DNA from: Sinorhizobium fredii USDA 205
GTDB lineage: Bacteria; Pseudomonadota; Alphaproteobacteria; Rhizobiales; Rhizobiaceae
DNA length: 64,000 nucleotides
Assembly (NCBI RefSeq): GCF_001461695.1
Contig: NZ_AUTC01000132.1
Coordinates: 29,235-93,234 of the forward strand
Reading direction: 5' to 3'
Within the stretch, counting starts at the first letter, position 1. Each line of letters starts with the position of its first letter. The translations under genes were made by a program, and so were the position numbers. This document shows, piece by piece, positions 27,688 to 36,785 of the stretch. A model generated the notes under the pieces. The model made no database searches. It saw nothing but the letters and a program-made list of their open reading frames with translations, and was not told the origin of the DNA.

Positions 27688-29340
27688 CTAATTCTTTCTG
27701 CCGTAGTCGGCGGCCGCCTGATCCGGCGAGATGTAGCCATTGGCGATATCGGCATCGATCGCCGCCGCCGGGCGCTTGGCCGTGTCCCCATAGCCCCCGC
27801 CGCCGGGGAGCTGAAGGACGAGCTTACGACCCGCCGGCACGAACTGCAGGCCCTTGCCCTTGAGCGTGGTGCCGTCGTCGAGCGACACAGAGCCGGCCGC
27901 ACCGTCGCCCCCGCCATCGCGGCCCAGTGCCAGATGGCCAAGCCGGTCGAACATCGCGGAAAAGCGGAAGGCGTAGCCTTCGGCGGCGGCGATTTCGATC
28001 ACCTGGCCGAGGCCGCCGCGCTGCTCGCCGGCGCCGCCGGAGCCTTCGCGCAGCTCCTTGCGCCAGACAATGATCGGGCCGACATTCTCCGTCGCTTCGA
28101 TCGGCATCGTATGGACGCCGCTCGGAAAGGCCGTGGCGTTGAGGCCGTCGAGCGACGGGCGGGCGCCGGTGCCACCGGAATTGAACATCAGGATTTCAGC
28201 ACCTTTGCCACCGATCTCGTCGGAGACCGGGCGCACGCTCATGTGCAGGTTCCACAGCGCACTTGCGCCCTCGGCCGGGACCTTGCCGGGCAGCGCCTGG
28301 TGGAGTGCCCCGAGCACAAGGTCGGGCACGAAATGGCCGAGCACATGGCGCACCGCCACGGGCGCCGGCCGCTTGGCATTGAGAATGCAGCCTTCAGGTG
28401 CGACGACGTCGAAGGGCGCCAGCGAGGCGGCGTTGTTCGGGATCTCCGGCGCAACGACGCATTTGATGCCATAGCAGGCATAGGCCTTGGCGTAGACGAG
28501 CGGCACGTTGATGCCAAACTTGCTCATCGCTGACGTGCCGCCAAAATCCACCAGCACGCCGTCGGCGCCAATCGTCAGCTTCGCGGCGAGATGGACCGGC
28601 TCGTCGTAGCCGTCGAGGTCGAGGCTGTAGGACCAGCTTCCGTGCGGAAGGTTTCTGAGCCGTTCCAGCGTCGCTTCGCGGCTGTGCTTGAGAATGAATG
28701 AGCCGATCGTGCCAAGGTCTTCGAGGTTGAATTCCGTCAGCATGTCGACGAGGCGGCGATGGCCGGTTTCGTTGCAGGCGGCGAGCGCATAGAAATCGCC
28801 CACCACCTTGTCGTTTTCGCGGACATTGTTGCGGACGATATGAATGAGCGTGCGGTTTACCTCGCCCCGATCGAAGAACTTCATGATCGGGATGAACAGG
28901 CCTTCCTCGTAGACTTCGCGCGCATCCGGGCCGAAGCCGCGGCCGCCGACATCGACGACATGCGCGGTGGAGGCGAAATAGCCGACCAGCTTGCCATGGT
29001 GGAAGGAGGGCGTGACGACGGTGATGTCGTGGAGATGTCCGGTGCCCTTCCAGGGATCGTTGGTGATGTAGACATCACCCTCGAAGATGTTTTCCGGGCC
29101 GATGTCGTTGATGAAGTGCGCGACGGATTCGGCCATGGCGTTGACGTGGCCCGGCGTGCCGGTGACCGCCTGGGCGAGCATCCGCCCTTCGAGGTCGAAG
29201 ATACCGGCCGAAAGGTCGCCGGCCTCGCGCACGCTGGTCGAAAACGCGGTGCGGATCAGGGTTTGCGCCTGCTCCTCGACGACGGAGATCAGCCGGTTCC
29301 ACATCACCTGCATGTGGATGTCGATTAGGGTTTCACTCAT
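27688..29340 (-). CDS. hyuB: Hydantoinase/oxoprolinase subunit B
   Basis: 550-residue HyuB-type subunit. Characteristic parts are FSTSVREAGDLSAGIFD, GTPGHVNAMA, YITNDPWKGTGHLHDITV and the late Gly-rich stretch PGGGGYGD. With subunit A it forms an ATP-dependent ring-opening amidohydrolase for five-membered lactams or imides (hydantoin, N-methylhydantoin, 5-oxoproline), or in relatives caprolactam; acetone carboxylase is also related. Gene start is 13 bases after hyuA. No third acetone-carboxylase subunit is present, so the amidohydrolase role is favoured. Confidence 0.92.
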   Translation of the reverse strand: MSETLIDIHMQVMWNRLISVVEEQAQTLIRTAFSTSVREAGDLSAGIFDLEGRMLAQAVTGTPGHVNAMAESVAHFINDIGPENIFEGDVYITNDPWKGTGHLHDITVVTPSFHHGKLVGYFASTAHVVDVGGRGFGPDAREVYEEGLFIPIMKFFDRGEVNRTLIHIVRNNVRENDKVVGDFYALAACNETGHRRLVDMLTEFNLEDLGTIGSFILKHSREATLERLRNLPHGSWSYSLDLDGYDEPVHLAAKLTIGADGVLVDFGGTSAMSKFGINVPLVYAKAYACYGIKCVVAPEIPNNAASLAPFDVVAPEGCILNAKRPAPVAVRHVLGHFVPDLVLGALHQALPGKVPAEGASALWNLHMSVRPVSDEIGGKGAEILMFNSGGTGARPSLDGLNATAFPSGVHTMPIEATENVGPIIVWRKELREGSGGAGEQRGGLGQVIEIAAAEGYAFRFSAMFDRLGHLALGRDGGGDGAAGSVSLDDGTTLKGKGLQFVPAGRKLVLQLPGGGGYGDTAKRPAAAIDADIANGYISPDQAAADYGRKN

Positions 29341-29353
29341 GGTCAGGAACCTT

Positions 29354-31435
29354 TCAGCGGCGCGTGACGAGAAGGCAGCCGTCCGCCTGGACGGTGGCGA
29401 CGAAGGAGGAGGTGAGCACGGTCGAGGTTTCGCGCTCGACGATCACCGCCGGGCCGGAAACGACGTCACCGGGGGAAAGCTTCTCGCGTTCGTGGATGCC
29501 TGCCTCGAGGAACGCTCTCTGCCCGACATCGAACAGGCGGCGGTGTTTGCCGGGCTCGGCATTGCGGCGTCGGCCGACGGCTTCGACCCGCGCAACTTCG
29601 GGGAGGGCCGAGCTTGCCTTGACGGCCCAACTGACGATCTCGATGTCGAGGCCCTCGATCGCCCGGCCGAAGAAGCGTGCGTAGGCCTCCTCGAAAAGCG
29701 CCCGGATGTGCTCGGCACTCGCCGCATCGAAATGCTCGAAGGGCAGGGCAACGGGAATGTCCCAGCCCTGGCCGGCATAGCGCATGAAGACAGCGCGTTC
29801 GATGACCGGATCGGCAGTGTCGAGGCCACCGGCGACGAAGCTCAGCGCCTCGCTCTTCATCGCGGCCATCAGCCGGTTGGCGCCGTCGACGTCGAAGCGC
29901 GAGAGATTGAACACGGCGCTGCGGACCGACTCGTAGCCGAACGGTGCCCGCAGGAAACCGATCGCCGACCCGACGCCGGCGCCGGGCGGCACGAGGAAGG
30001 TCGAGATCCCCATCTTCTCGCAGAGCCGTGCCGCATGCAGCGGGCCAGCGCCGCCGAAGGTGATCATGGTGAAGTCGGAGATGTCCTTGCCGTTTTCCAC
30101 GGTGTGAACGCGGCCGGCATTGGCCATGTTCTCGTCGACCATTTCGCAGGTTCCGTATGCCGCTCCTTCCGCGTCGAGGCCGAGACCTGCGCCGATCTCA
30201 CGGTCCATCGCGTCGCGCGAGGCGGCAACCGAAAGAGGGATCGCGCCGCCGGCGAAATTGTCGGGATCGAGCTTGCCGAGCAGCAGATCGGCGTCGGTGA
30301 CGGTCGGCTTGAGGCCGCCGCGCTGGTAGCAGGCCGGGCCCGGTTCGGACGCGGCGCTGTGCGGCCCGACACGAATCTGGCGCATGACGTCGACGCTCGC
30401 GATCGAGCCGCCGCCGGCGCCGATCTCGACCATCTCCACCACCGGAATGGAGATCGGCATGCCGCTGCCCTTGCGGAAACGGTAGGTGCGCGCCACCTCG
30501 AAGGTCTTCGCCGTCTTCGGCACCTGGTTCTCGATCAGGCAGATCTTTGCCGTCGTGCCGCCCATGTCGAAGGAAAGGACGGTGTCGAGCCCGTGGCGGC
30601 GGGCGATGTCGGCCGCGAAGATCGCGCCGCCGGCAGGGCCCGATTCGACGAGCCGTACCGGAAACTCGGCCGCACTTTCAACCGAGACGATGCCGCCGCC
30701 CGAATGGATCATGTACACCGGGCAGCCGACGCCGATCTCCTTCAGCGAGACGACGAGCCGGTCGAGATAGGACTTGATCGCCGGCTTCACATAGGCGTTG
30801 GCGCAGACGGTGTTGAAGCGCTCGAATTCGCGCATCTGCGGCGAGACATCCGAGGAAATCGAGACGGAGACCTGCGGCAAGCGCTTAAGGATCGCATCGC
30901 GCACCGCAGCCTCATGCGCGCCGTTGGCATAGGCATGTATGAAGCCGATGGCGACGCTCTCGTATTCGCCTTTGGCGACCTGGTCGACAACGCGAGCGAC
31001 GGACGCCGCGTCGAGCGGCTGCAAAACCTCACCCGCCGCGTTCATGCGTTCGCGGACGGTGAAGCGATCGGCACGCTGGATCAGCGCCGGGGGCAGCGAA
31101 ATGTTGAGGTCGTACTGCTCGAAGCGGTTCTCGGTACGCATTTCGAGCACATCGCGGAACCCTTCGGTGGTGATGAAAGCCGTCTTCGCGCCACGACGTT
31201 CGATCAGCGCGTTGGTCGCCAGCGTGGTTCCATGGATCAGGATGTCGATGTCCGAAAGCGCGATGCCAGCCGCCTCGGCGACCGCCTTGACGCCCTTCAG
31301 GATGGCGCGCTCGGGCGCGGTGTAGTCGGTCAGAACCTTGGTCGAGTGGAGCGTCCCATCGAGGTCAAGGGCGATGTCCGTAAACGTCCCGCCGATGTCG
31401 ACTCCGACGCGGCAGTTCCGAGAAGCGCTTGTCAC
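29354..31435 (-). CDS. hyuA: Hydantoinase/oxoprolinase subunit A
   Basis: 693 residues from a GTG start. ASKHA-type ATPase: VGVDIGGTFTDIALDLDG is the phosphate-1 motif, HGTTLATNALIERRG follows, and VLSFDMGGTTAKICLI and GAGGGSIASVD are the second nucleotide-binding motifs. It activates the substrate with ATP for ring opening together with HyuB. It is the first gene of a six-gene minus-strand operon and is divergent from the ABC importer, with an operator-bearing 316-base promoter region between them. Confidence 0.93.
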   Translation of the reverse strand: MTSASRNCRVGVDIGGTFTDIALDLDGTLHSTKVLTDYTAPERAILKGVKAVAEAAGIALSDIDILIHGTTLATNALIERRGAKTAFITTEGFRDVLEMRTENRFEQYDLNISLPPALIQRADRFTVRERMNAAGEVLQPLDAASVARVVDQVAKGEYESVAIGFIHAYANGAHEAAVRDAILKRLPQVSVSISSDVSPQMREFERFNTVCANAYVKPAIKSYLDRLVVSLKEIGVGCPVYMIHSGGGIVSVESAAEFPVRLVESGPAGGAIFAADIARRHGLDTVLSFDMGGTTAKICLIENQVPKTAKTFEVARTYRFRKGSGMPISIPVVEMVEIGAGGGSIASVDVMRQIRVGPHSAASEPGPACYQRGGLKPTVTDADLLLGKLDPDNFAGGAIPLSVAASRDAMDREIGAGLGLDAEGAAYGTCEMVDENMANAGRVHTVENGKDISDFTMITFGGAGPLHAARLCEKMGISTFLVPPGAGVGSAIGFLRAPFGYESVRSAVFNLSRFDVDGANRLMAAMKSEALSFVAGGLDTADPVIERAVFMRYAGQGWDIPVALPFEHFDAASAEHIRALFEEAYARFFGRAIEGLDIEIVSWAVKASSALPEVARVEAVGRRRNAEPGKHRRLFDVGQRAFLEAGIHEREKLSPGDVVSGPAVIVERETSTVLTSSFVATVQADGCLLVTRR

Positions 31436-31552
31436 TGTTCAGTTCCCCATCGTTCGCTGCTTTTGAGCCGCCGTTCCATCCAGCCGCCATCCGAGAAGAG
31501 ATGACTCCCACGGGTGCTGCGGCAAGGGCAAGAGGCAACAAAATTATTCCGC

Positions 31553-31584
31553 TTGACGCAGAAGTCATATGTCACTTATCATAC
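31553..31584 (+). promoter_or_regulatory. livK promoter with operator; hyuA/livK divergent region
   Basis: A -35 TTGACG (31553-31558) and -10 TATCAT (31577-31582) are spaced 18 bases and face the ABC operon. The -10 overlaps CATATGTCACTTATCATAC (31566-31584). On the other strand this matches the YdiJ promoter element at 14 of 19 positions, the differences being only the central five bases. The remainder of the 31436-31751 gap holds the livK leader and no separate gene. Confidence 0.7.
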
Positions 31585-31751
31585 AAGTGTCAACTGGAAA
31601 GAGCGGTCCTGTTGGAACTTCAAATCCGGTGGAGGAGAAAACGGAGGGCGGCGGTTTCAGGCCGCATTCGGCAATCGCTGCGCCGGCACGCGGGAGACAA
31701 CCCGCGGCAGGAAAGAATTATCGTCAGATCAATTCAGAGGGAAATAAGTCA

Positions 31752-32876
31752 ATGAAATCAATAGGAAAATTTCTTGCCGCAACGAGCCTCGCCGGCTCGC
31801 TGCTCGCCGCGTCGTCGGCCTTTTCGGCAGAGACGATCAAGATCGGCGTTGCAGGCCCCATGACGGGTGCCAATGCCACTTTCGGCGAGCAGGTCTGGAC
31901 CGGCGCTTCGGCCTACGTCAATGAAGTGAACGCGGCAGGCGGTATCGACGGCAAGCAGATAGAGCTCGTCAAGGGCGATGACGCCTGCGAGCCCAAGCAG
32001 GCGGTGGCGGTCGCCAACCGCTTCGTCGACCAGGACAAGGTGAAAGCCGTCGTCGGCCACTTCTGCTCGTCGAGCACGATCCCCGCATCCGAAATCTATG
32101 CCGACGCAGGCATCCTCACGGTGACGCCCTCGTCGACCAACCCGATCGTGACCGACCGCGACCTCGACACGATGTTCCGCACCTGCGGGCGCGACGACCA
32201 GCAGGCCGTCGTCGCCGGCGGCTTCATCCTCGACACGCTGAAGCTCGACAAGGTGGCGCTGATCCACGACAAGGACACCTATGGCCAGGGTCTTGTCGAT
32301 GCCTTGAAGAAGACCCTCGCCGAACGCGGCGTCGAGCCGGTGCTTTACGAGGGCCTGACGCGTGGCGAGCGGGACTTCAATGCCCTTGTGACGAAGATCA
32401 AGAGCTCGGGCGCGACCGCCGTCTATTTCGGCGGGCTCATTCCTGAAGCAGGGCCGCTCATCCGCCAGATCCACGAGCAGGGACTTGCCGTGAAGTTCGT
32501 CAGCGGCGACGCGCTCGCCCAGACGGAGATCGTCTCCGCCGCTGGCGGCCCGCAGTTCCTGAAGGACGTCTATTACTCCTCGGCCGCCGATCCGAAGCAG
32601 GACCCGGATACCGCCGAGGCCCAGGAGGCATTGAAGAAGGCCAACATTGCCCCGGACAACTACACGCTGTTCGGCTATGCCAGTGCCCAGACCATCGTCG
32701 CTGCGCTGAAGGGCAGCAACAATGGCGAAACGGAGGCTCAGGTCGATTGGCTCCGCAACAACGCGGTCAAGACGGCCGTCGGCAACCTCGCCTGGAACGA
32801 AAAGGGCGACGTTAAGGACTTCAAGTTCGTCTTCTACAGCTTCGACGACAAGGGCGCCCCCGTCGCCGCCAATTGA
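31752..32876 (+). CDS. Branched-chain-type ABC substrate-binding protein (LivK family)
   Basis: 374-residue periplasmic protein with a signal peptide (MKSIGKFLAATSLAGSLLAA, cleavage near SSAFSAE). Mature N-terminus ETIKIGVAGPMTGANATFGE is the LivJ/LivK signature; the ligand loop VVGHFCSSSTIPASEIY and a Cys pair (DDACEP, GHFCSS) also match. The frame is open upstream to 31569 but the signal peptide fixes the start at 31752. It delivers a ligand to the LivHMGF complex. Co-location with hydantoinase genes suggests an amide, lactam or amino-acid-like ligand. Confidence 0.94.
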   Translation: MKSIGKFLAATSLAGSLLAASSAFSAETIKIGVAGPMTGANATFGEQVWTGASAYVNEVNAAGGIDGKQIELVKGDDACEPKQAVAVANRFVDQDKVKAVVGHFCSSSTIPASEIYADAGILTVTPSSTNPIVTDRDLDTMFRTCGRDDQQAVVAGGFILDTLKLDKVALIHDKDTYGQGLVDALKKTLAERGVEPVLYEGLTRGERDFNALVTKIKSSGATAVYFGGLIPEAGPLIRQIHEQGLAVKFVSGDALAQTEIVSAAGGPQFLKDVYYSSAADPKQDPDTAEAQEALKKANIAPDNYTLFGYASAQTIVAALKGSNNGETEAQVDWLRNNAVKTAVGNLAWNEKGDVKDFKFVFYSFDDKGAPVAAN

Positions 32877-32946
32877 TGATCAGCGTGCCGGTCGGCCAGG
32901 TAGCCGACCGGCATTCTCCTATCGTCATTGCGGAAAGGGGTTCGCC

Positions 32947-33864
32947 ATGGACTTTTACATTCTCGCCCAGCAGCTGGTGAACGGCATCACTCTGGGCTCC
33001 ATATACGGCCTGATCGCGGTGGGCTACACCATGGTCTACGGCGTCATCAGAATGATCAATTTCGCCCATGGCGACGTCTATATGGTGTCGGCCTATGTCG
33101 CGGCAATCACGCTCGCCGTCCTTCACTCTTTCGGCGTCGATTCCGTGCCGTTTGCCATTATCTCCGTGCTGGTCGTCACCTGTTTCATCACCGGCGTCTA
33201 TGGCTGGACGATCGAGCGGGTTGCCTATCGGCCGCTGCGCGGCTCCACCAAGCTCGCCCCGTTGATCTCGGCGATCGGCATTTCGCTGATGCTGCAGAGC
33301 TACGTCCAGGTCGCGCAAGGCGCGCGCGATCAGGGCGTACCGGTCCTTGTCAGCGGCGCATTGCGCTTGGGAACGGACAAGGACTTCGCGCAGATAACCT
33401 ACATGCAGCTCGTCATCCTTGTGGCCTCTTTCGTCGCCATGGCGATCCTGACCTATCTCATCTCCTACACGACGCTCGGGCGCCAATGCCGGGCGACGCA
33501 GCAGAACCGGCATATATCCGCGGTCCTTGGGGTGAATACCGACCGCATCATCTCCTCCGTCTTCGTCATCGGTGCCGCGACGGCTGCCGTCGGCGGCGTG
33601 CTCGTCACCTTCAACTACGGGTCGTTCAACTTCTTCATCGGGTTCGTCATGGGTATCAAGGCGTTCACCGCCGCCGTGCTCGGCGGCATCGGCTCGCTGC
33701 CGGGCGCAATCCTCGGTGGCCTGGTGCTCGGCCTGACCGAGGCGCTGTTCGCCGGCTATGTCAGCACGGACTACAAGGATGTCTTCGCCTTCGCGCTCCT
33801 CATCGTCATCCTCTTCTTCCGTCCCTACGGCCTGCTCGGACGTCCGGAAATCCAGAAGGTGTAG
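32947..33864 (+). CDS. Branched-chain-type ABC permease LivH
   Basis: 305-residue inner-membrane permease. The start at 32947 (MDFYILAQQLVNGITLGSIY) follows GGAAAGGGGTTCGCC. GLIAVGYTMVYGVIRMINFAHGD is the family signature near the N-terminus (quoted in part: MINFAHGDVY), and AVLGGIGSLPGAILGGLVLG near the C-terminus is the EAA-like loop for the ATPases. Forms the channel with LivM. Seventy bases separate it from livK. Confidence 0.94.
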   Translation: MDFYILAQQLVNGITLGSIYGLIAVGYTMVYGVIRMINFAHGDVYMVSAYVAAITLAVLHSFGVDSVPFAIISVLVVTCFITGVYGWTIERVAYRPLRGSTKLAPLISAIGISLMLQSYVQVAQGARDQGVPVLVSGALRLGTDKDFAQITYMQLVILVASFVAMAILTYLISYTTLGRQCRATQQNRHISAVLGVNTDRIISSVFVIGAATAAVGGVLVTFNYGSFNFFIGFVMGIKAFTAAVLGGIGSLPGAILGGLVLGLTEALFAGYVSTDYKDVFAFALLIVILFFRPYGLLGRPEIQKV

Positions 33865-33868
33865 CCCC

Positions 33869-35173
33869 ATGGACAACGCAAAGATTCCAGCAAAGCTGCT
33901 CAAGGAGGCAGTCTTCACATTCGTCCTGTCCCTGATCGTCTTCGGGCCGATCTCCGGCCTCGTCCTTACCGGCTTCACCGTCGAGAACAAGCTCGCGCGG
34001 CCGTTGATCATCGCGTCGGTGGTGACCATCGGGCGGGTGCTGTTCACGCTGTTTCTCGAAACATCCCTTGGGCGCCGGCTGATCGCCAGGATGGCGGGGA
34101 CTGCCGGCAGCGGCGTCACTGTCGAGAGCGGCAACGAGCGCTTTCCCTATGCCGCCGTGGCGATCGCCTTCGCCGTTGGTCTCGCCTTTCCGCTCATGGC
34201 CGACGAATACTGGCTGGGCGTCGCGATCCTCGCGCTGATCTACGTGCTGCTCGGGCTCGGCCTCAATATCGTCGTGGGCCTTGCCGGCCTCCTCGATCTC
34301 GGCTTCGTGGCCTTCTATGCGGTCGGGGCCTATCTGCTGGCGCTCGGCGCGCAATATCTTGGCCTCGGCTTCTGGGGGGCGCTTGCATTGGCGCCGCTCA
34401 TCGCCGCCTTCTGCGGCATGGTGCTGGCCTTTCCCGTGCTGCGCATGCATGGCGACTACCTCGCGATCGTGACGCTGGGCTTCGGGGAGATCATTCGCCT
34501 GGTGCTCAACAACTGGCTCGACTTCACTGGCGGCCCGAACGGCGCCGCCGTACCGGCGCCAACCTTCTTAGGTCTGGAGTTCACCCGCACGGCGCGCCAG
34601 GGAGGCACCCCGTTTCATGAGTTCTTCGGCATTTCCTATAGCGCCGACTACAAGTTCTGGTTCATCTACCTTGTGCTGTTCCTCGTCGTCGCAGCGGTCA
34701 TTTATGTCGTCAACCGGTTGAAATCGATGCCGATTGGCCGGCTCTGGGAGGCGCTGCGCGAAGACGAGATCGCCTGCCGCTCGCTCGGAGTGAACCATGT
34801 GGCGACGAAACTCTCGGCTTTCATGCTGGGCGCCTCGACCGGCGGCGTTGCCGGCGTCTTCTTCGCCGTCCACCAGGGCTTCGTGAACCCGACCTCGTTC
34901 ACCTTCTTCGAATCGGCCCTGATCCTCGCGATCGTCGTGCTGGGAGGCCTCGGCTCCACGCTCGGCGTCGTCATGGCGGCGCTCGTCCTGACCATCCTGC
35001 CCGAAGTGTTGAGGGACTTCGCCGAGTATCGCGTCCTGGTCTTCGGCATCCTGATGGTCGTCATGATGGTCTGGCGGCCCCGCGGCCTCGTCAGGATCAA
35101 GCGTCCGGCATTCTTCCCGTCATCCGCTCCCGCCGCCGTCCCGGCGCTCGCAGCCGCGGAGGCAGCGCAATGA
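33869..35173 (+). CDS. Branched-chain-type ABC permease LivM
   Basis: 434 residues from the ATG at 33869, four bases past the livH stop. An N-terminal hydrophobic extension (KEAVFTFVLSLIVFGPISGL) of the DUF3382 type precedes the core permease, which has GLNIVVGLAGLLDLGFVAFY and, near the end, ILAIVVLGGLGSTLGVVMAA. About ten membrane segments. It overlaps livG by four bases, so translation is coupled. Confidence 0.94.
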   Translation: MDNAKIPAKLLKEAVFTFVLSLIVFGPISGLVLTGFTVENKLARPLIIASVVTIGRVLFTLFLETSLGRRLIARMAGTAGSGVTVESGNERFPYAAVAIAFAVGLAFPLMADEYWLGVAILALIYVLLGLGLNIVVGLAGLLDLGFVAFYAVGAYLLALGAQYLGLGFWGALALAPLIAAFCGMVLAFPVLRMHGDYLAIVTLGFGEIIRLVLNNWLDFTGGPNGAAVPAPTFLGLEFTRTARQGGTPFHEFFGISYSADYKFWFIYLVLFLVVAAVIYVVNRLKSMPIGRLWEALREDEIACRSLGVNHVATKLSAFMLGASTGGVAGVFFAVHQGFVNPTSFTFFESALILAIVVLGGLGSTLGVVMAALVLTILPEVLRDFAEYRVLVFGILMVVMMVWRPRGLVRIKRPAFFPSSAPAAVPALAAAEAAQ

Positions 35174-35988
35174 CCGAGCCAGTCCTCACCGTCGAAAACG
35201 TAACGATGCGCTTCGGCGGCATCGTCGCCAACCAGAACGTCAATTTCAAGGTCGACAAGGGTGCGATCACCGCCCTCATCGGGCCGAACGGCGCCGGCAA
35301 GACGACGCTTTTCAACTGCATAACCGGCTTCTACCGGGCGAGCGAGGGCCGCATCGTGCTGAGCACGGCGGAAGGCCCCCGCGACATCGGGGCGCTCCTG
35401 TCCCGGCCGATCGTCGGCGGCTCCCATCTCGTCACCCGCGCCGGCATCGCCAGGACGTTCCAGAACATCCGGCTCTTTCGCGAGATGACGGTTGTCGAAA
35501 ACCTGCTGGTCGCCCAGCATCTCGACACCGAGGCCAATCTCCTGAGCGGCGTGTTCAAGTCGGCCGTCTTTCGCCGCGCCGAGGCCGAAGCGGTCGAGCG
35601 GGCCTTTTACTGGCTCGGACAGATGAACCTCGTCGATGACGCCAACCGGCTTGCCGGCGAGCTTCCCTACGGCCGGCAGCGGCGGCTGGAGATCGCTCGG
35701 GCCATGTGCACCTCGCCAAGGCTGATCTGCCTCGACGAGCCGGCTGCCGGCCTCAACCCGGCCGAAACGATCGAGTTGTCGGAGGTGATCCAGCGTCTGC
35801 GCGCCGATCATGACCTGACCGTGATGGTGATCGAGCACGACATGCATCTGGTGATGAGCATTTCTGACCATGTCGTGGTGTTCGACCACGGCGTGGTGAT
35901 CGCCGATGGCACACCGAAAGAGGTCGCGAACGATCCGGCCGTGGTCGCTGCCTATCTCGGCGTTGAGGAAAAGGAGGTGGCCGAATGA
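35170..35988 (+). CDS. Branched-chain-type ABC ATPase LivG
   Basis: 272-residue ATPase. Walker A GPNGAGKTTLFN, ABC signature LPYGRQRRLEIARAM (a variant of LSGGQ common in LivG), Walker B LICLDEPAAGLNP and the H-loop MVIEHDMHLV are all intact. Starts inside the livM stop (ATGA) and overlaps livF likewise. Intact, unlike its partner livF. Confidence 0.95.
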   Translation: MTEPVLTVENVTMRFGGIVANQNVNFKVDKGAITALIGPNGAGKTTLFNCITGFYRASEGRIVLSTAEGPRDIGALLSRPIVGGSHLVTRAGIARTFQNIRLFREMTVVENLLVAQHLDTEANLLSGVFKSAVFRRAEAEAVERAFYWLGQMNLVDDANRLAGELPYGRQRRLEIARAMCTSPRLICLDEPAAGLNPAETIELSEVIQRLRADHDLTVMVIEHDMHLVMSISDHVVVFDHGVVIADGTPKEVANDPAVVAAYLGVEEKEVAE

Positions 35989-36718
35989 CCGTCGACCAGA
36001 GCAGCACAGAAGCACTCCTCGAATTCAGGGGCGTCGAGGCGCATTACGGACCGGTCCAGGCGCTGCGCAACATCGACATCCGCATATCGAAGGGGGAGAT
36101 CGTCAGCCTGATCGGCGCCAACGGTGCCGGCAAGACCACGCTGCTCTCGACGATCTTCGGGGCGCCGAGGGCGTCGCGCGGCAAAATCCTGCACCGCGGC
36201 GAGGACATCTCGAAGCTGCCGACCAACAGGGTGGCGGCGCGAGGCATCGCGCTGGTGCCCGAAGGCCGGCAGATCTACAGCGACTGACCGTCGAGGAAAA
36301 CCTGATGATGGGCACGACGGCAATCGGCATGAGCGGCTACGAGGACGATCGCGCGGCGATGTTTGATCTCTTTCCGCGGTTGAAGGAGCGCCGCAACCAG
36401 ATTGCCGGCACCATGTCCGGCGGCGAGCAGCAGATGCTGGCGATCGGCCGGGCTATGATGGCGCGGCCCGAGCTGATCCTGTTCGACGAGCCGTCGCTGG
36501 GGCTCGCGCCTCTGATCGTCAAACGCATCTTCGAGGTGCTCGCCGAAATCGCCTCGATGGGCAAGACGATCTTCCTCGTCGAACAGAACGCCCATCATGC
36601 GCTGCGCCTTTCGAACCGCGCTTATGTCATGGTCAATGGGCGGATCCACATGTCGGGTGAGAGCGCGTCCCTCCTCGACAATGAGGATGTGCGCAAGGCC
36701 TATCTCGGGCTGCATTGA
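35985..36718 (+). pseudogene. livF, ABC ATPase interrupted by a one-base frameshift
   Basis: Codons 1-100 read as LivF with Walker A (IGANGAGKTTLL) and end in VPEGRQIYSD followed by a TGA at 36285-36287. Translation of the next frame continues without a gap as LTVEENLMMGTTAIG, then ABC signature MSGGEQQMLAIGRAM, Walker B LILFDEPSLGLAP and H-loop VEQNAH to 36718. Restoring one C between 36284 and 36285 (GAC-CTG) gives an uninterrupted LivF of normal length. Either the gene is inactive, which would cripple the importer unless another LivF substitutes, or there is a sequencing error. No slippery sequence for programmed frameshifting is visible. Confidence 0.9.
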
Positions 36719-36785
36719 GCAAGCGACTGAAAACCTTGCGAAAGGAAACGTATTGCCGGCGAACGGGTTGCGGGTCGAGACGGGT

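Noticed and set aside
29087..31504. 805-codon plus-strand frame opposite hyuA/hyuB
   Set aside because: Antisense shadow without family motifs or ribosome site.
36282..36290. Programmed frameshift in livF
   Set aside because: No slippery heptamer or downstream structure was seen; simple deletion or sequencing error is more likely.
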